From Adiantum capillus-veneris (lineage: Eukaryota; Streptophyta; Polypodiopsida; Polypodiales; Pteridaceae), in NCBI GenBank assembly GCA_014529385.2, contig CM043942.1, positions 35,261,469 through 35,325,468 of the forward strand: a stretch of 64,000 nt of DNA, given 5' to 3'. The notes beneath the pieces were generated by a model, which saw nothing but the letters and a program-made list of their open reading frames with translations, ran no database searches and had not been told where the DNA came from. The position numbers and the translations under genes are program-made. Below are positions 38,901 through 52,000 of this stretch, piece after piece. How positions within the stretch are numbered: position 1 is the stretch's first letter; each line of letters starts with the position of its first letter.

Positions 38901-41900
38901 CGGGATTAAATCACTTTTTCCCATAGAAGTGAGCCTTGGGCAGTTTTGGGCTTGAAGACACAGGGGATCATAGACGAGACACAGGGAATTGTAATTATGG
39001 CTGACAGACCAGATGATGTGACTGAAGAGGTTTCCTCTTCACAGGGTCAACAGACACATGAAGTGGGTGAGTCCTCAAGACCACCACAGACTGATGATGA
39101 TATATTCAAGACCCAGTTGGTTACTGCTGTGGCTATGTTCACACAAGTAATGCAGAACCCAAGGTTTTTAGCCTTTCTGCAACCTCCTGTTCTGTCTCAG
39201 CAAGTTGGGTCACTGGATCATATTCAAAAGCCTGTTAAGGCTCGAACACAGGTGATTCATACCGCACAGTCAATGGAAACACCTGTACACTTGACGGAGA
39301 ACATGCAGTCTCCACAACGTATGCCTAAGGTGCAAGAACAGGTGGCTGAGATGCCAGTTTTTCAAGCTGTACCAATTCAGCCCGCCACCTTTCAGCAGCC
39401 TATAGCTGGTTCTAATGGGCAGGGAAGCAACCTACAGGCTATGCAACAGGTCTTCCCACCACCTTCAGTACACCCTGGCTATTTTGGAGGTGGATCCGTA
39501 TTCCAAAGCATGGCTGGTCATGCACCTGGAAATCAGTTTTATACGCCAGGAACAGTGTTTGCGGGTGCTCAAACGATGATCCCTAACCCCATGTACAGTG
39601 TCATGGGTATGCAACCAGGGTTTCAAAGCACTCAGGGACAATTTGGGATGCCACAAGCAAATTTTGGCATGGCTGGAATTACAAATCAGCAGCCAAATAT
39701 GGCATTTCCAGGTCAAGTTAATAGCGGCCAAGGAACACAGATGAACCCTAATAGTGTTCCCATGTTTCAGTCACTTCCATATGACAATTTAACGCCGCTG
39801 GAGAGGCCAACTCCGTACAAAGAAGGTGGCAAAGGTGTGTCATTCACGACCTTTACAGGGTTTGATGACAGGAAGAAGGCTCTTTCATTCCTCCAGCAGT
39901 TTGATAAGGCCTATGCAGAGGGAAACTTTACAGAGGCTTCAAAGGTCCGCAAGGCAGCCACTTTCTTGACAGGGAATGCGGGACAATGGTGGACAAATTT
40001 ATTGCTTCAAGGGCAAGCTCCGTCCACATGGATTTACTTCAAGCAGATTTTTGCAGCAGCATGGTTATCTGATGATTTCGAAGCAGATGTCATGACAGAA
40101 TGGCACCAGCTAAATGCTGCCACTTGCAGAAATCTGGATGATTACAATCGGAAGTTTTGGAAAGCTCTACTTCCAGTAACTTCCTATAGGTTTGTGCCAT
40201 TGACAGAACAGATAGAAAAATACTGTTGTGGCCTACCCAAAGGATTGAGAAAATACTGCACAAAGACCAAAGTCACTACTTTGACGCAGCTCATCGAGGT
40301 AGCAAACACTGGCAATGGTTTGCTCAAGGGAGAAGATTGTGAATTTAACACTGGCGTCAAGGCAGGATCAGGCAAGAAAAATTCAGCCAAGAAGCACGTT
40401 CCCAATGAGGCTCCTAAAGGGACTCAGGAGTCGGCCAACGCAGGGAAAGACAAAGCTACGGCTGAATCAGAAAAAGGACCAGCAAAGAAATGGAAAAGAC
40501 GTTTTCCTCGCAAGTCAGAAGAGCAAAAGAAGGTCCTGAGGACAGAGAACAAATGCTTTATATGTGAGCAGCCTGGCCACATTGCTTACAACTGTCCTAC
40601 AAAGAAAAGGCCAGCTGATTCTGAAGACAAGGAAGACAAGGAAGACAAGAAAGGAAAGAAGCCCATGGCTGGTCTAGTGCCAGATATGGTGGGCGATAAG
40701 CCAAATTCGGATGCAAGTGAGCTTTGCAGAGCATGGGGAAAGGTCAGGGATCAAACAGTGCTTATCTTCTTTGATCCAGGTGCCAAAGCCAACTTTATTT
40801 CCCCAGAATTGGCTTCAAAGTTGGGAATCAGACCTGAAGAGATGGGGTATACAGCAGAGGCAGGTTTGGCATGTCCTGGCCATACAGAGGCTGTGACACC
40901 CATCATTGGAAAGTTGCGTCTACATATCCAGTCCTATGTAGATGCTGAAGAATTTTACATCATGCCACTGGACGGATGTGATGTGTTGTTAGGTATTCCT
41001 TGGTTGTTTCGTGTACAGGGAATCATGGATGCCTACAACAAAAAGATCACTGTACAGAGCAGGGGAAAGACTCACATTCTGGATGTAAAGCTTAAAGGGG
41101 AGTCTATTCCTACTGTATCAGCTTCTGCTATTACTTCTGTAATGAAAAAGCATCTTTCTGCGTACTTGGTTTTTGCACGTGAAGTGTCAGATTGTGATGA
41201 ATCAAATTTATCTGTGCTAGATAAAGAAAGGTCAATGTTTTTACAACAGTATAGTGACTGTTTTTCCGATTCATTACCGTCTCAATTACCGCCAGAGAGA
41301 CCCGAGGACCATGCGATAGATTTGGTGCCAGGCAGTAGCCCACCAAATAAGCCTCCGTACAGGGTTAGTGCGGCTCAGCAGAAAGAGATAATGGGCCAAG
41401 TACAGGAACTGTTAGAAAAGGGGCTGATTCAGCCCAGTTCATCTCCATTCTGTTCTCCAGTGTTGTTGGTGCAGAAAAAGGATGGCTCATGGCGTATGTG
41501 CATCGACTACCGTGCACTGAACAAGAATACCATCAAGAATAGGTTTCCTATACCTAGAATTGATGATATTATGGACAAATTAGAAGGAGCAGCTATGTTT
41601 AGCAGGATAGATCTAAAGAGTGGGTATCATCAGATCCGCATTAGATCAGAGGATGTGCACAAGACTGCTTTTAGAACGACGTTTGGTCTTTACGAATTTT
41701 TAGTGATGCCCTTTGGTCTCACAAATGCTCCTGCTACGTTTAATAGGATGATGGACAGAATTTTCCGTCCACACCAGCAGTTTGTTGGTACGTTCTTTGA
41801 TGACATGATAGTCTATTCAAAGAATGAAGAGGAGCATAGGCATCACTTGGCCATTGTGTTCAAAGAGCTACGCAGTCATAGGTTGCTCATCAATGCAAAG

Positions 41901-44900
41901 AAAAGTGAGTTTTTTCTGGAAGAGATTCACTTTCTGGGACACATTGTCTCAAAGGATGGTGTCAGAATGGATCCTGCAAAAGTTGAAGCGATCAAATCAT
42001 GGCCAAATTTGAAGACGGTGCATGATGTCCGAAGCTTTTTGGGACTATGCTCCTATTACAGACGGTTTATCCGAAATTTCGCTGAGATTGCTTCACCTTT
42101 ACATGCTCTTCAAAAGAAGGCAGTCACCTTTAGATGGACACAGAAAGAGATTTCAGCTTTTAATCTCTTAAAGGAAAAGATGACTTCAGATCCAGTCATT
42201 GTCTTGCCAGATCTTAGGAAGTCATTTGTGGTCCAATGTGATGCCTGCGGTAGTAGCATTGGTGCTGTGCTAATGCAAGATGGCAGGGTAGTAGCCTATG
42301 AGAGCAGAATTTTGCAAGGGCCAGAGATGACCATGCAGGTCTATGAGAAAGAGTTACTGGCTGTGATTCATGCGCTCTTAAGTTGGAAACACTACCTGCT
42401 AGGTGCAGACTTTGTTGTCCAAACGGACCATCAGACCTTGCGATACTTCTTGACACAGACAAAGTTATCTGAGAAGCATATGCGATGGGCAAATATCTTG
42501 TCCATGTTCCATTTTCAGATTGTGCATGTGGAAGGCAAGAAGAACGTTGTGGCTGATGCCTTGTCAAGGAAGCCACAAATTTCAGCTGTGTCGATTCCTT
42601 ATCATCATGAACTTGATGATATGAGAGAACAGTATGCAAATGATGAAGATTTTGCAAGGGTCTTCGAGCAACTAATGGATGGACAACGTCATGAACACTA
42701 TCTTCTCAAAGATGGGTTCATGATGATGCATGGCAGATTGTGTGTCACAAAGCCATTGCGACGCAAAGTTATGGAAGAGAGTCATGTCCCACCGTATGCA
42801 GGGCATCGTGGTATTGATGCTACAGTTAAAGCGGTTGAGACATTCTTCTATTGGCCTACATTGAGAAGGGATGTGGATGCCTTTGTGCGAGAATGCCTAA
42901 TATGCCAAAAGGTCAAGTTTGACAGGCAAAAGGCACCAGGGTTATTGCAACCCCTACCTATTCCAGATAAACCATGGGAAAGTATTGCTATGGATTTTAT
43001 CTTTGATCTTCCAAGAACGCAGACAGGAAATGATGGTATTTGGACCATTATTTGCAGATTCAGCAAACAGGCTCATTTTATTCCTGTCAGGAAGAAGATA
43101 AAGCCAGATCAGATGGCACGCTTGTTTATGAGCAATATTTTCAAGTATCATGGCATGCCACAGTCGATTGTTAGCGACCGTGATCCACGCATGACAAGTT
43201 TGTTCTGGAGAGGTTTGTTTGAGAATATGGGCACCACGCTCAAATTCTCTTCGTCATTTCATCCTCAAACAGATGGGCAGTCGGAAGAGGCAAATTCTAC
43301 TGTCCTAGATCTGCTCAAGTGCTATGTGTCAGAGCATAAAGGAAAGTGGGAGCAGTATTTGCCATTGGTGGAGTATGCATACAATAATACAGTGCATTCA
43401 TCAACTGGCAAGGCACCCTTTGAGATAGTTGAAGGTGGCAAGAAAGTTCCTCCCATACTGCATACAAAGGACAAGATATTTGAAGCAGATAAGTATGTTC
43501 AGGACATGGATGAAATGTACAAGAAGGTCAAAGTGGCCTTAGAAAGGACTCAGGCAAAGCAAAAGAAAGCAGCTGATCGTCACCGTCGTGAAGTGGTATA
43601 TTCACTTGGTGATTGGGTGCTTCTACGGTTTGAAAAGGCAAGGTTAAAGAAGATGAAGGGCAAGGAAAGACTGTTTCCAAAGCTCAGCATGCGTTACTAT
43701 GGGCCTTTTCAAGTGTGCGACATAATCAGTGATGTTGCATATAGGCTGAAATTGCCTGACAGTTGGAAGATTCACAATGCGTTTCATGTGAGTCTTCTCA
43801 GACCCTATGTGGGTGATGTGCCAGAAGCTATTCCAGCTGAAGATCAGCCGGAAGTCGAGGAACTTGACGAGATCTTGGTCCCTGAACAGATTTTGGCACA
43901 CAAAGAAAGGAAAGTGAAAGGCAAGGTTGCTAGGCGTTACTTGGTAAAGTTCAGAAACTATCCACCAATGGATGCTAAGTGGATGGAAGAAGGTGAACTT
44001 GCAGAGTCACCAACTGTGTTATCACTTTACCTGGAAGCCTTCGATTTGCAACCTACCTTGACCCCTTGAGTTTCAAAGCTACATGGATTCTCAGTGTGAC
44101 AATGGCTTCTGAAACAAATGATGTACATGGTATTTAAAGTGAGCTCAAATGAAATACCTGTTACATGAATGTTAGAGCTGTACAGATTGTCAGTTTGGCA
44201 ATTGCTCTTATGGAATGTCCAAAAGTTTGGTTAGTGCTATAGAAGTGAGTATTTCTTGTCAGTCTGTCAAGGATACAGTGATTGCTTCTATTAAAGAGTA
44301 CATGTGTAACTGCATTCTTAAACTGTCGGTTTGGGTATGCTCGAAAGTGTTACGGGATCCAACGTGTACTATAAGACAGTGGCAAAATGTGCAGCTACCA
44401 TTTTGTCATTGGAAAGTTAGTGACTCAAAGCAATGGCAGAGTGCGAAGCTACCACTATGTCATTGGGACAGGGTTCACACGCAGGCAATACATGAGTCGA
44501 CGAGGTGTTGAATACACCAGGGTTGACAATGAGCATGTATGTGTCGTATATGTGTCGACATGTGTTGAATACATCAGTGTTGACAGTAAGCATGGACGAC
44601 ATAGATGCAAACGAGGACGTTTGAGATTTCAAGAGGGGGGTATGTCACCAGCGTGTGACTACTATCTATCCTTTTTGTTGATTTCTTTCTTATTATCTAT
44701 TTACTTTCACTTTTTGGAAACACCCCTCGGGAAATCTAACTGCCCTGCATTGCATAGCTAGTGTGGAACTGTCCAGAGGGAGTCCGGGCCTGAGGGCAAG
44801 AGAGCACTAAGGTTGGACAAGGACTATGGTTAGCCAAGTGGGGTCATTGACTAGCCAAAGTGGAATCCTTTGCTACAGAGGCTACATTTCAGTTTTGGAT

Positions 44901-47900
44901 GTGGCCACAGTGTACAAAGAGGGTCGGATGACCTAGAAAGATATAATGGCAGCATCTCCTAAAATTTAGGGAACTGCTATTTTGGGACCTGAAAATGTCT
45001 TCGCGTCATTACGTGCAGTTTGACATGGGGATCATTTTGTTACTCTGTGGCCAAGTCAACAGAGGCTGCAGGTGAGATATTTTTAGACCCGAGGGTCTAA
45101 AGCGGGAAAATGCACAAATGAGTGACACTTGGCACTCTGAGGCCAGTTTGCTACTTATAGAGAAGGCAAAAACGTGATTTATAGTTGGGAGGCTCATTTT
45201 GCAAGTCTCTGTCACAGGTTAAGAGCTATGGAGTGCTTGCTTTCCCTCTTATGCACAGTGCGGTGCCAGGAGTGATGCCCTGCACGCTACGCACTGCCCT
45301 CTCTCTCCCCTTTGGCAGTATGTTATGCCCCTCTAGTGGGCTCTTCATTTGACCAATGTACAGTTGTGTGGGTTCATGCGCGATTGCCGAGGCAAGAGCC
45401 TCTTGCACAGGTACTGGATTAGCTAGCGGCTAATCCCCCCGCAGGTACAGGTGAATTCGGAGAGGTTTCACGCCAGAAATCTCGTCCGATTCAAAGGGCA
45501 AGTAGCCCTACAGGTGCGGGAGCTCGAGGACTTGCTAGGGATGCGACCGGCACGCGAAACGGAGCCCGAAACAGTGAATTACAGCCTGCTGTGTATTTTT
45601 GCAGGTTTAGGGTTTTGGCCCTAAACGGACCCTAATACCCCCAGGAGGTTCGGGGACGCAAGGGGACCGCTGTACAGGTGATCTGGCGCATTTTCAGGGC
45701 TGAAAACAGAGAATTCAGCGTGCTGCAGATTCTCGCCAGGTTTTGCAAAGTGCCCGTATGCGTCGGGAAAGTCAGTCAATGCGTGGGAATACTGACCGTG
45801 AAGGGTTCTAGTACAGTTATGCTGCCGAAATCAGGCTGGAACAGTGGAAATTCAGCCGAGTTTGTGCGGGGCAGCTTGTAGGGAACCACAGCGTTTATTC
45901 CCTCTTTTGAACAATAAAGAAATACCGAAAGGGGCGCCTAAGTTAGGGGCCAATCTGGTGTCCGTCTACTCATACAGGTGCAATCTAGCAGCCTGTATCC
46001 CTCTCCCCTTTGTTGTGTCTTGAAAGTACAGGTAAAATAGACGACTAATAATGGGTGAAAGCTAAATCAAGGTTTAAAGTAAAGTCTACCGCCCTTTTTG
46101 GATTGAACAGGCCGGTTTCAAAAACCCTGCAGATGCTCTTACCAAAAGTCTGCACAAGGCACAAGATGAGCATTGCCTAAATATGGTGGCAGCTACATAG
46201 CTTAAAGGCGACTCTTTGGGGAGGTTGTTGGGGTAAATGCCCAGACGTCACCTCTCGACCGTTTCCATTGTGTAGCTCTGATTGAGAGCTTAACAATTAT
46301 ATTTTCTGTACAAGCATAATACTCCATTATTGGCCTTTGTGCCACTTGGACTATTTTTAAAGTGCTCACATTGTCCAAGTGGCCAAATGGCCCATTTAAA
46401 CCTCATCACTTGAGGTTTTTAGGACTTCATAAAAAAATTGTGTTCTCTCTCCTACAGCTAGCGCAAGAACTCCACACTCCTCTCTCTGTCTCTATGCACT
46501 TGACCTGCACGCACACACATCGTTGCCGAAACTCACCCAATCTGGGTTCGCAAACCTCCTCTTTCATTCTAGAAGGAGAGGGTGCTAGGTTTCTTGAAGG
46601 AGTATGAGGATGATACTATGCTTTTTTCTTAGTACTTGCTGGGGGATTATTGATCGAGAGGTGTAGAGTTGTGCTATACTTTCTAAGCTCATTGTTTGCA
46701 GTTAATCCCTGGGCAATGAAGCTTTCTGCATCTTGTTATGGTTGCGTGATTTCCAAATATGGTGCCTCGGATGCAGACAACTGGCTTGCTCTATTTGGCA
46801 TATATTTATAGATGCTCCCTTGTCCTTTTTCTTATGGCTCGACTTCATTCGTTGTTTGTGGTGGATTTGGGTGAAGATGAGGAAAAGTTTCACGAGTCTG
46901 TGATAACCATTAACTTTATTGGTTGGTTTCCTTCCCTTGATTTTTATTTAATTTTAGGGACCCTCTTTTAAAAATTACAAACGCCCGGACATTGCATGGC
47001 TAGTGTGAAATGGCCGTTGTTTCACTCGCAGGAGTCAAGGCCAGGCAGCCACGAGATGGTTGGGCCAATAGACACATGGAATCCGACTAGTAAAGGAGTG
47101 GCTAGGTTGTAGGCCCCACGGTAGGACTTTATATGTTGGTGGATACTAGGAATTAAACCAAATGGGACAAACTGGACACATGGCAGTAGGAGAGCAACTT
47201 GGAAGCCAACAAACACATCTAGAAGGCTCATCCAGCTGGAACGCCCAGCTGTCATGGCTCTTCTAGTTAGGCTCTATCGGATCCATCTAGGCTCTAGCTC
47301 TCCTCTTTCAGTCCGGTGCTAGCATGCCACATCATCACTTTGTGACATTCGCACATGCTTTCTTCTATCATGTGGTTTGTTTGCTGTTACAATTCCTAGG
47401 TTCTCACGTTAATTTTGATGGTGAAGGGGAGGTTTGCGTTTTCTTATTGACAGATCTTGATTATTGTCGGGGCATTCTGGACTATTATACATGCTTTTGA
47501 GCCACACCGTTGCGAGATCATCTTCGCCACTATGATTGCAGTCACTTTGTTGATGATGTGGAAGGCTGGATGCTTGCATGTTATTGGTGGTCAGCCTTCC
47601 TCTTCAGTGGATACTCTCAATCGAATCTGGACAGAGATAGTTTACTCTCTTCACAGTCAGTGGGATACCTCAATAGGCTCTTCTAGGGGCAGCGGAGGAG
47701 CCTCACCATGCCTTCTTGAGATGGTGAGCGTGCACCATTCTTTTCCCTACAGTGTCACAGGGCCTGATTACTTGGCAGCATTCTCCACTGCCTTGGTTTC
47801 TATATGACTCCTACAGGCCACCCTGACCTTGGAATCCTTGTACATATGCTTTGATCTGTACGACTCCTTGAGGGCAGGCGGACTCCTTGGAATCCTTGTA

Positions 47901-49005
47901 TGTACTATGTATGCTTTGAATTTTTGGAATGGTCTTGACTGAGATTGTTGCTCATCAAGATGCACGTATAAATTACTAATGGAGCTCAACTATTGTCTGC
48001 ATTCCAAGGTTCTGGTAAGAGTTGTATCTGGCTAGCTAGCATCAGACCTTGTTTGTGTATTATAATTGAGTTTTATAGGGCTGGGATGGTGCTTGGAAGT
48101 TGGCAGTCTTTTGGCTCCAAGAGTGACAGAGTCAGACTTTGACGCTAAGTAGATTTATTATGCAAGTCTATTGCATAGGAAATGTGTTCGCGGGAGGTTC
48201 GATGCAATGTACTAATAGTCTATAATAAAATGGGAAGTATTCATTTTAGAGGAGCATTTTATGTGTCAAAATCTTTCTTTAGGTGTAAATGTAAAAGGAG
48301 TGAATAGTTTAAGGTAAGCCTATAGGAAATTCAGTAATAAATGTTGCAAAATATATTTTCTTTTAATTTGTGTGGATGTTATGTTTCAGGCTAGTGTAGT
48401 GCTTGCCTTCAATAACAAACCAGCAGCTGATGCAGTTCCTTATTTTGAACAGGTATATCCTTATGATTTTAGGAATTTTTGCCCAACATATCAGAATTAA
48501 AAAACTTTGATTTCATTCTCATGCCTTGAAAAATTTCAGATATAGTAATTGAGAAGCCTCATTAAAGATTAGATAGTTCTTGTAATTTTGCCAATTTGAC
48601 ATGTCGTTTGTTGTTTTGCTATCCAGCTAGGGCCAGTGACTGCTCAATTGACCCCCCTCATTGCATCATCGCCTCTTCTCAGTCTTTCCAATAGTTTGTT
48701 TGGTAAGAATGTGAACTTCAACTTTAGATACAAAATATCGTCATGGCCAAAGCATCATTGCATCACTATAATAAGGTAGCATCATCTATGCAGTTACAAT
48801 GACATATTTAGGTTTTTACTATTTACGTGTATTGGAGAGAAATGAAATGTTAATGCTAAAATTTCAGACAAATCAATGGAGCCACCTAGTAGCCTTCGAA
48901 AGGATTATCCCCTAAAACTTTGCAAGAGTTACTCTATTCAAATACATCATCGATGCGATGTGAGATCTACTAATATCTGTAGCTCCATCAAAGAGGGTCC
49001 CCTGT

Positions 49006-49040
<35 letters not shown>

Positions 49041-52000
49041 TCGTCCATGGAGGTCAGATATGACCTATGGGACCATCACAAAAGCATTACATCGGCTCAT
49101 TGCTTCTAAGTGAAGCCATTGGATACATATCAGCTAAGGACTGAGGTCCAATGGTCAAGGTAAAAAGAAGGAACAAAATCTAAGGAGGGTTGGGTAGAGC
49201 CTTTTTAGGGGCTCGTAACTCTTGGATGATGGCTATGAACCCATCCTCCAATATAGTAAGAAAATGGTCTCTGTAGTGTGACATCTTCCGCCAGAGGGGA
49301 GATTGATCCAAGTCTGTCCGATATAGAGCTGCCAGAGATCCTGTCGGATCACTATGTTTCTTTCACTACGTGAGAGATGAAGTTGGGGGGAGTCGGGGTC
49401 GTACTAGAAATGGCAAACACTCTAGGTCAAGGCCGTGTGCTGTGAACCATGCTCTCATCTGTTGACACCATGCTCTGTCGTATCCAACCTCTGATATCTG
49501 TATAGCTGACTCAAATGCTCGTTAGTGAGTCTGTCGGTCGGGAGCTCTCTCTCTCTCTGGATGAAGCAGCCTGTCTGGAAGAGTGCCTCTACTATTGGGG
49601 GGAGGGGGGTAAGCTCTGCCCTGATGATGTCCGGCGGCACTGTGTGCTTGCCTCGAAACAGGCGAGAAATCATATAGATCTGTGGTCTCTCAATCCGTGC
49701 CCATTGAATCCTTGCTTTCAGAGTCAAATCAATGAGGGGAAAGTTGAGATCCAGGAGGATTACACAACCTGTTGCTGAGCTTAAATGAACATGAGGTAAT
49801 GGTTGCATTCAAGAGGTGGTACAACAATTGTTGCCAAAGTCCTCCAATAGCATGGTTGCTGCGCCTGAATCTTGCTACTCATAAGTTGGGGGTTTTGCCC
49901 AAGTTATAACCAGTTGATTTTGTGTTCATTCTTTTTTATGGGTATGCCCTATCAACTACCTTATCTTTTTCCTACTTGATGCATCTTTTAGTGCTAGGCT
50001 TCATTATGTCTGAATGTACCTTGCATCTCTAGAGGTATGACAAAAACTGAGCTCATAGATCTTTGTATTGATGTATGCTCGTGTGTGTGTGTGTGCATGC
50101 ACTGTGGGGGTGTGTGGGGGCATATATTGGTAGCTAGTTCTACACCCACTATTGGGCACATGATGTTAGTGGCATGTTGTAGTATCTGTCAATACTATTG
50201 ATGGGAGCCTATGGTTATGTTGTCTTGTGGATGACTACCAAGAGTCTGTACCTCACACTTTGCTTCGAGGGTGAATCTAGGCTTGTCTTGGATTTATCTA
50301 GGTATATATGTTTTAGCTTGGGCTCAGTGTGAGGATTAGTGGTGCTAATCCTATAATTAATACTTAAAACTTTATACTTAAGATCAAACTGAGACTCAAG
50401 GGACTGAATGTGTGTTTGATTGATTGAATGAATGAATGCTTGAAAACTGAGTACAATAGGCTCCTTATATAGGAAACGATGAGACATGAATGAAAAGACA
50501 CGTCTCATGGTGAAGAGACATGACTTTAGACGTAAAGATATATCCTGTCGGCGAAGAGCTGCAACCATTGGACGAAGAGTCGCAACCGTAGAGCGAAGGG
50601 GTGTGACAAGTCGTCGAAGGAGTGTGGATGTTGGCGAAGAGGCATGTCTCTTGAGCGAAGGGTCATGACCATCCAAGCGTAGGGGTTCTCCTTGGCATGA
50701 CACTTTGCATATCTGCAACTAGGAGTAGATGTAATACTGTAACTTAGTCACAATCGTGACATTCCCTCCCATTTAAAATGAGAGCCTCGGTTAAAGAAAG
50801 GACTTTTGATGTTGATAGAACTCTGGAAAAGCATTGAATATCCGAAAATCTTCAATCTTTGAGTTATTTGAAACCATTATCTTGAACCTTTGCTTCTTGC
50901 GAAACTTTTTTGCTTTGACTGCTAAATCCCATGTCATTGCATTGTTCAAAGACTTTTTAGAGGAATCTGGCATAATCGGGTTGGCTGCAACAAGAGATTG
51001 ATCTTCAAAATCTTTCATGTGATGTAGGACTTCTGGTACAAAATCTTCCAATTGGCGAAGAGGAAATCTTCTCAAGGCATTCTTCGAAGGGGTTAACTTC
51101 ATCTTTGCTAATCACTGGAGAGGATTTTGGATTGAGACTGTAATCTATCTTCCAATATTGAATCCCAAAATTCTTCAGAACCGTCTTCAAAAGTTGTTAC
51201 TTCATGACTTGCAATTGTCATATCATCATCCAACAAAGAATCAAAGAAAGCATAATCATCTTCTGACTCAAAATCTGCAGCTATGTCCTTATCTTTGTCT
51301 GGTAATGAAGTATCACTTGGAAAAACTTCTTCATCAATAAAAATTTCAACATTTGCATCGGAGATCATATTTGTTTCATAATCCACTGTATCATGCTGTT
51401 TGACTTGTACACGTGAGGCTTGAATCACTTGTTCTGCATGATAAAACCCGTGTAAAATTAGTTCACGTCCATCTTTGAACAAGTTGATAGTATGTCCTCG
51501 AAAGCTAATTGCTGGATCATATTGGAATAACCAATGTTGACCAAGAATCATGCCGTAATAAGATAGAGACATGACTTCAAAATCCAGTTGATTTGCATAA
51601 TTTTGAATACCGAATTGCAACCGTCGAATTGTCTCATCACAAGTTAAAATTGATCCATCTGCTAATTCCACATCATATAAATGAGATTCCTTCTTAGTTG
51701 GCAAGCCAAGCTGTCGAACTATCTGAGTGCCGGTGAAATTATTAGAGCATCTGCTGTTCACCAAAATGTTGATGAACTGTTGAGAGTTCCAAGAAGACTC
51801 AAAACTTGCTTTGAAAGAGGCTCTAAAACTGAAGAATTGCACTAAGCATGCTTCATAAGAATAGTTGTATCCTCTAGGACACGAATTGTATTGACCACAA
51901 ATTTTCCTTTATCTTGAGCAGAAGCTGGTTGTTCAACATTTGATGATGTTTCCGCGTTGGAATTTCTTTTCAAATTAGAAGGATTTGGTTTCTTTGGACA

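Larger units (their letters stand above)
37411..46120 (+). mobile_element. G4: complete, very young Ty3/gypsy chromovirus, TSD AAAAC
   Basis: 8,710 bases. LTRs 37411-38888 and 44643-46120 are both exactly 1,478 bases; reading them side by side I found two differences (38064 A versus 45296 G; 38878 A versus 46110 G). AAAAC flanks both sides (37406-37410, 46121-46125). One uninterrupted 1,707-codon gag-pol frame and a polypurine tract TTCAAGAGGGGGGTA at 44628-44642. All parts for autonomous movement appear present. It sits in sense orientation in the DUF1350 intron, inside the older copia C3. Confidence 0.97.
10029..48389 (+). other. 38,361-base intron of the DUF1350 gene
   Basis: It is bounded by AAG|GTGAGT and TTTCAG|GCT, with continuous protein on either side. 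It is filled by nested retrotransposons in both orientations (LINEs, C4, G2, N1, S1, C1, G3, C2, S4, C3, G4), listed separately. Stretches with no recognised element are about 10030-10660, 11950-12077 and 47350-48389. Confidence 0.9.

Noticed and set aside
47457-47807. 116-codon plus-strand frame in the giant intron
   Set aside because: No recognisable domain, no splice context fitting the DUF1350 gene, and surrounded by repeat remnants.
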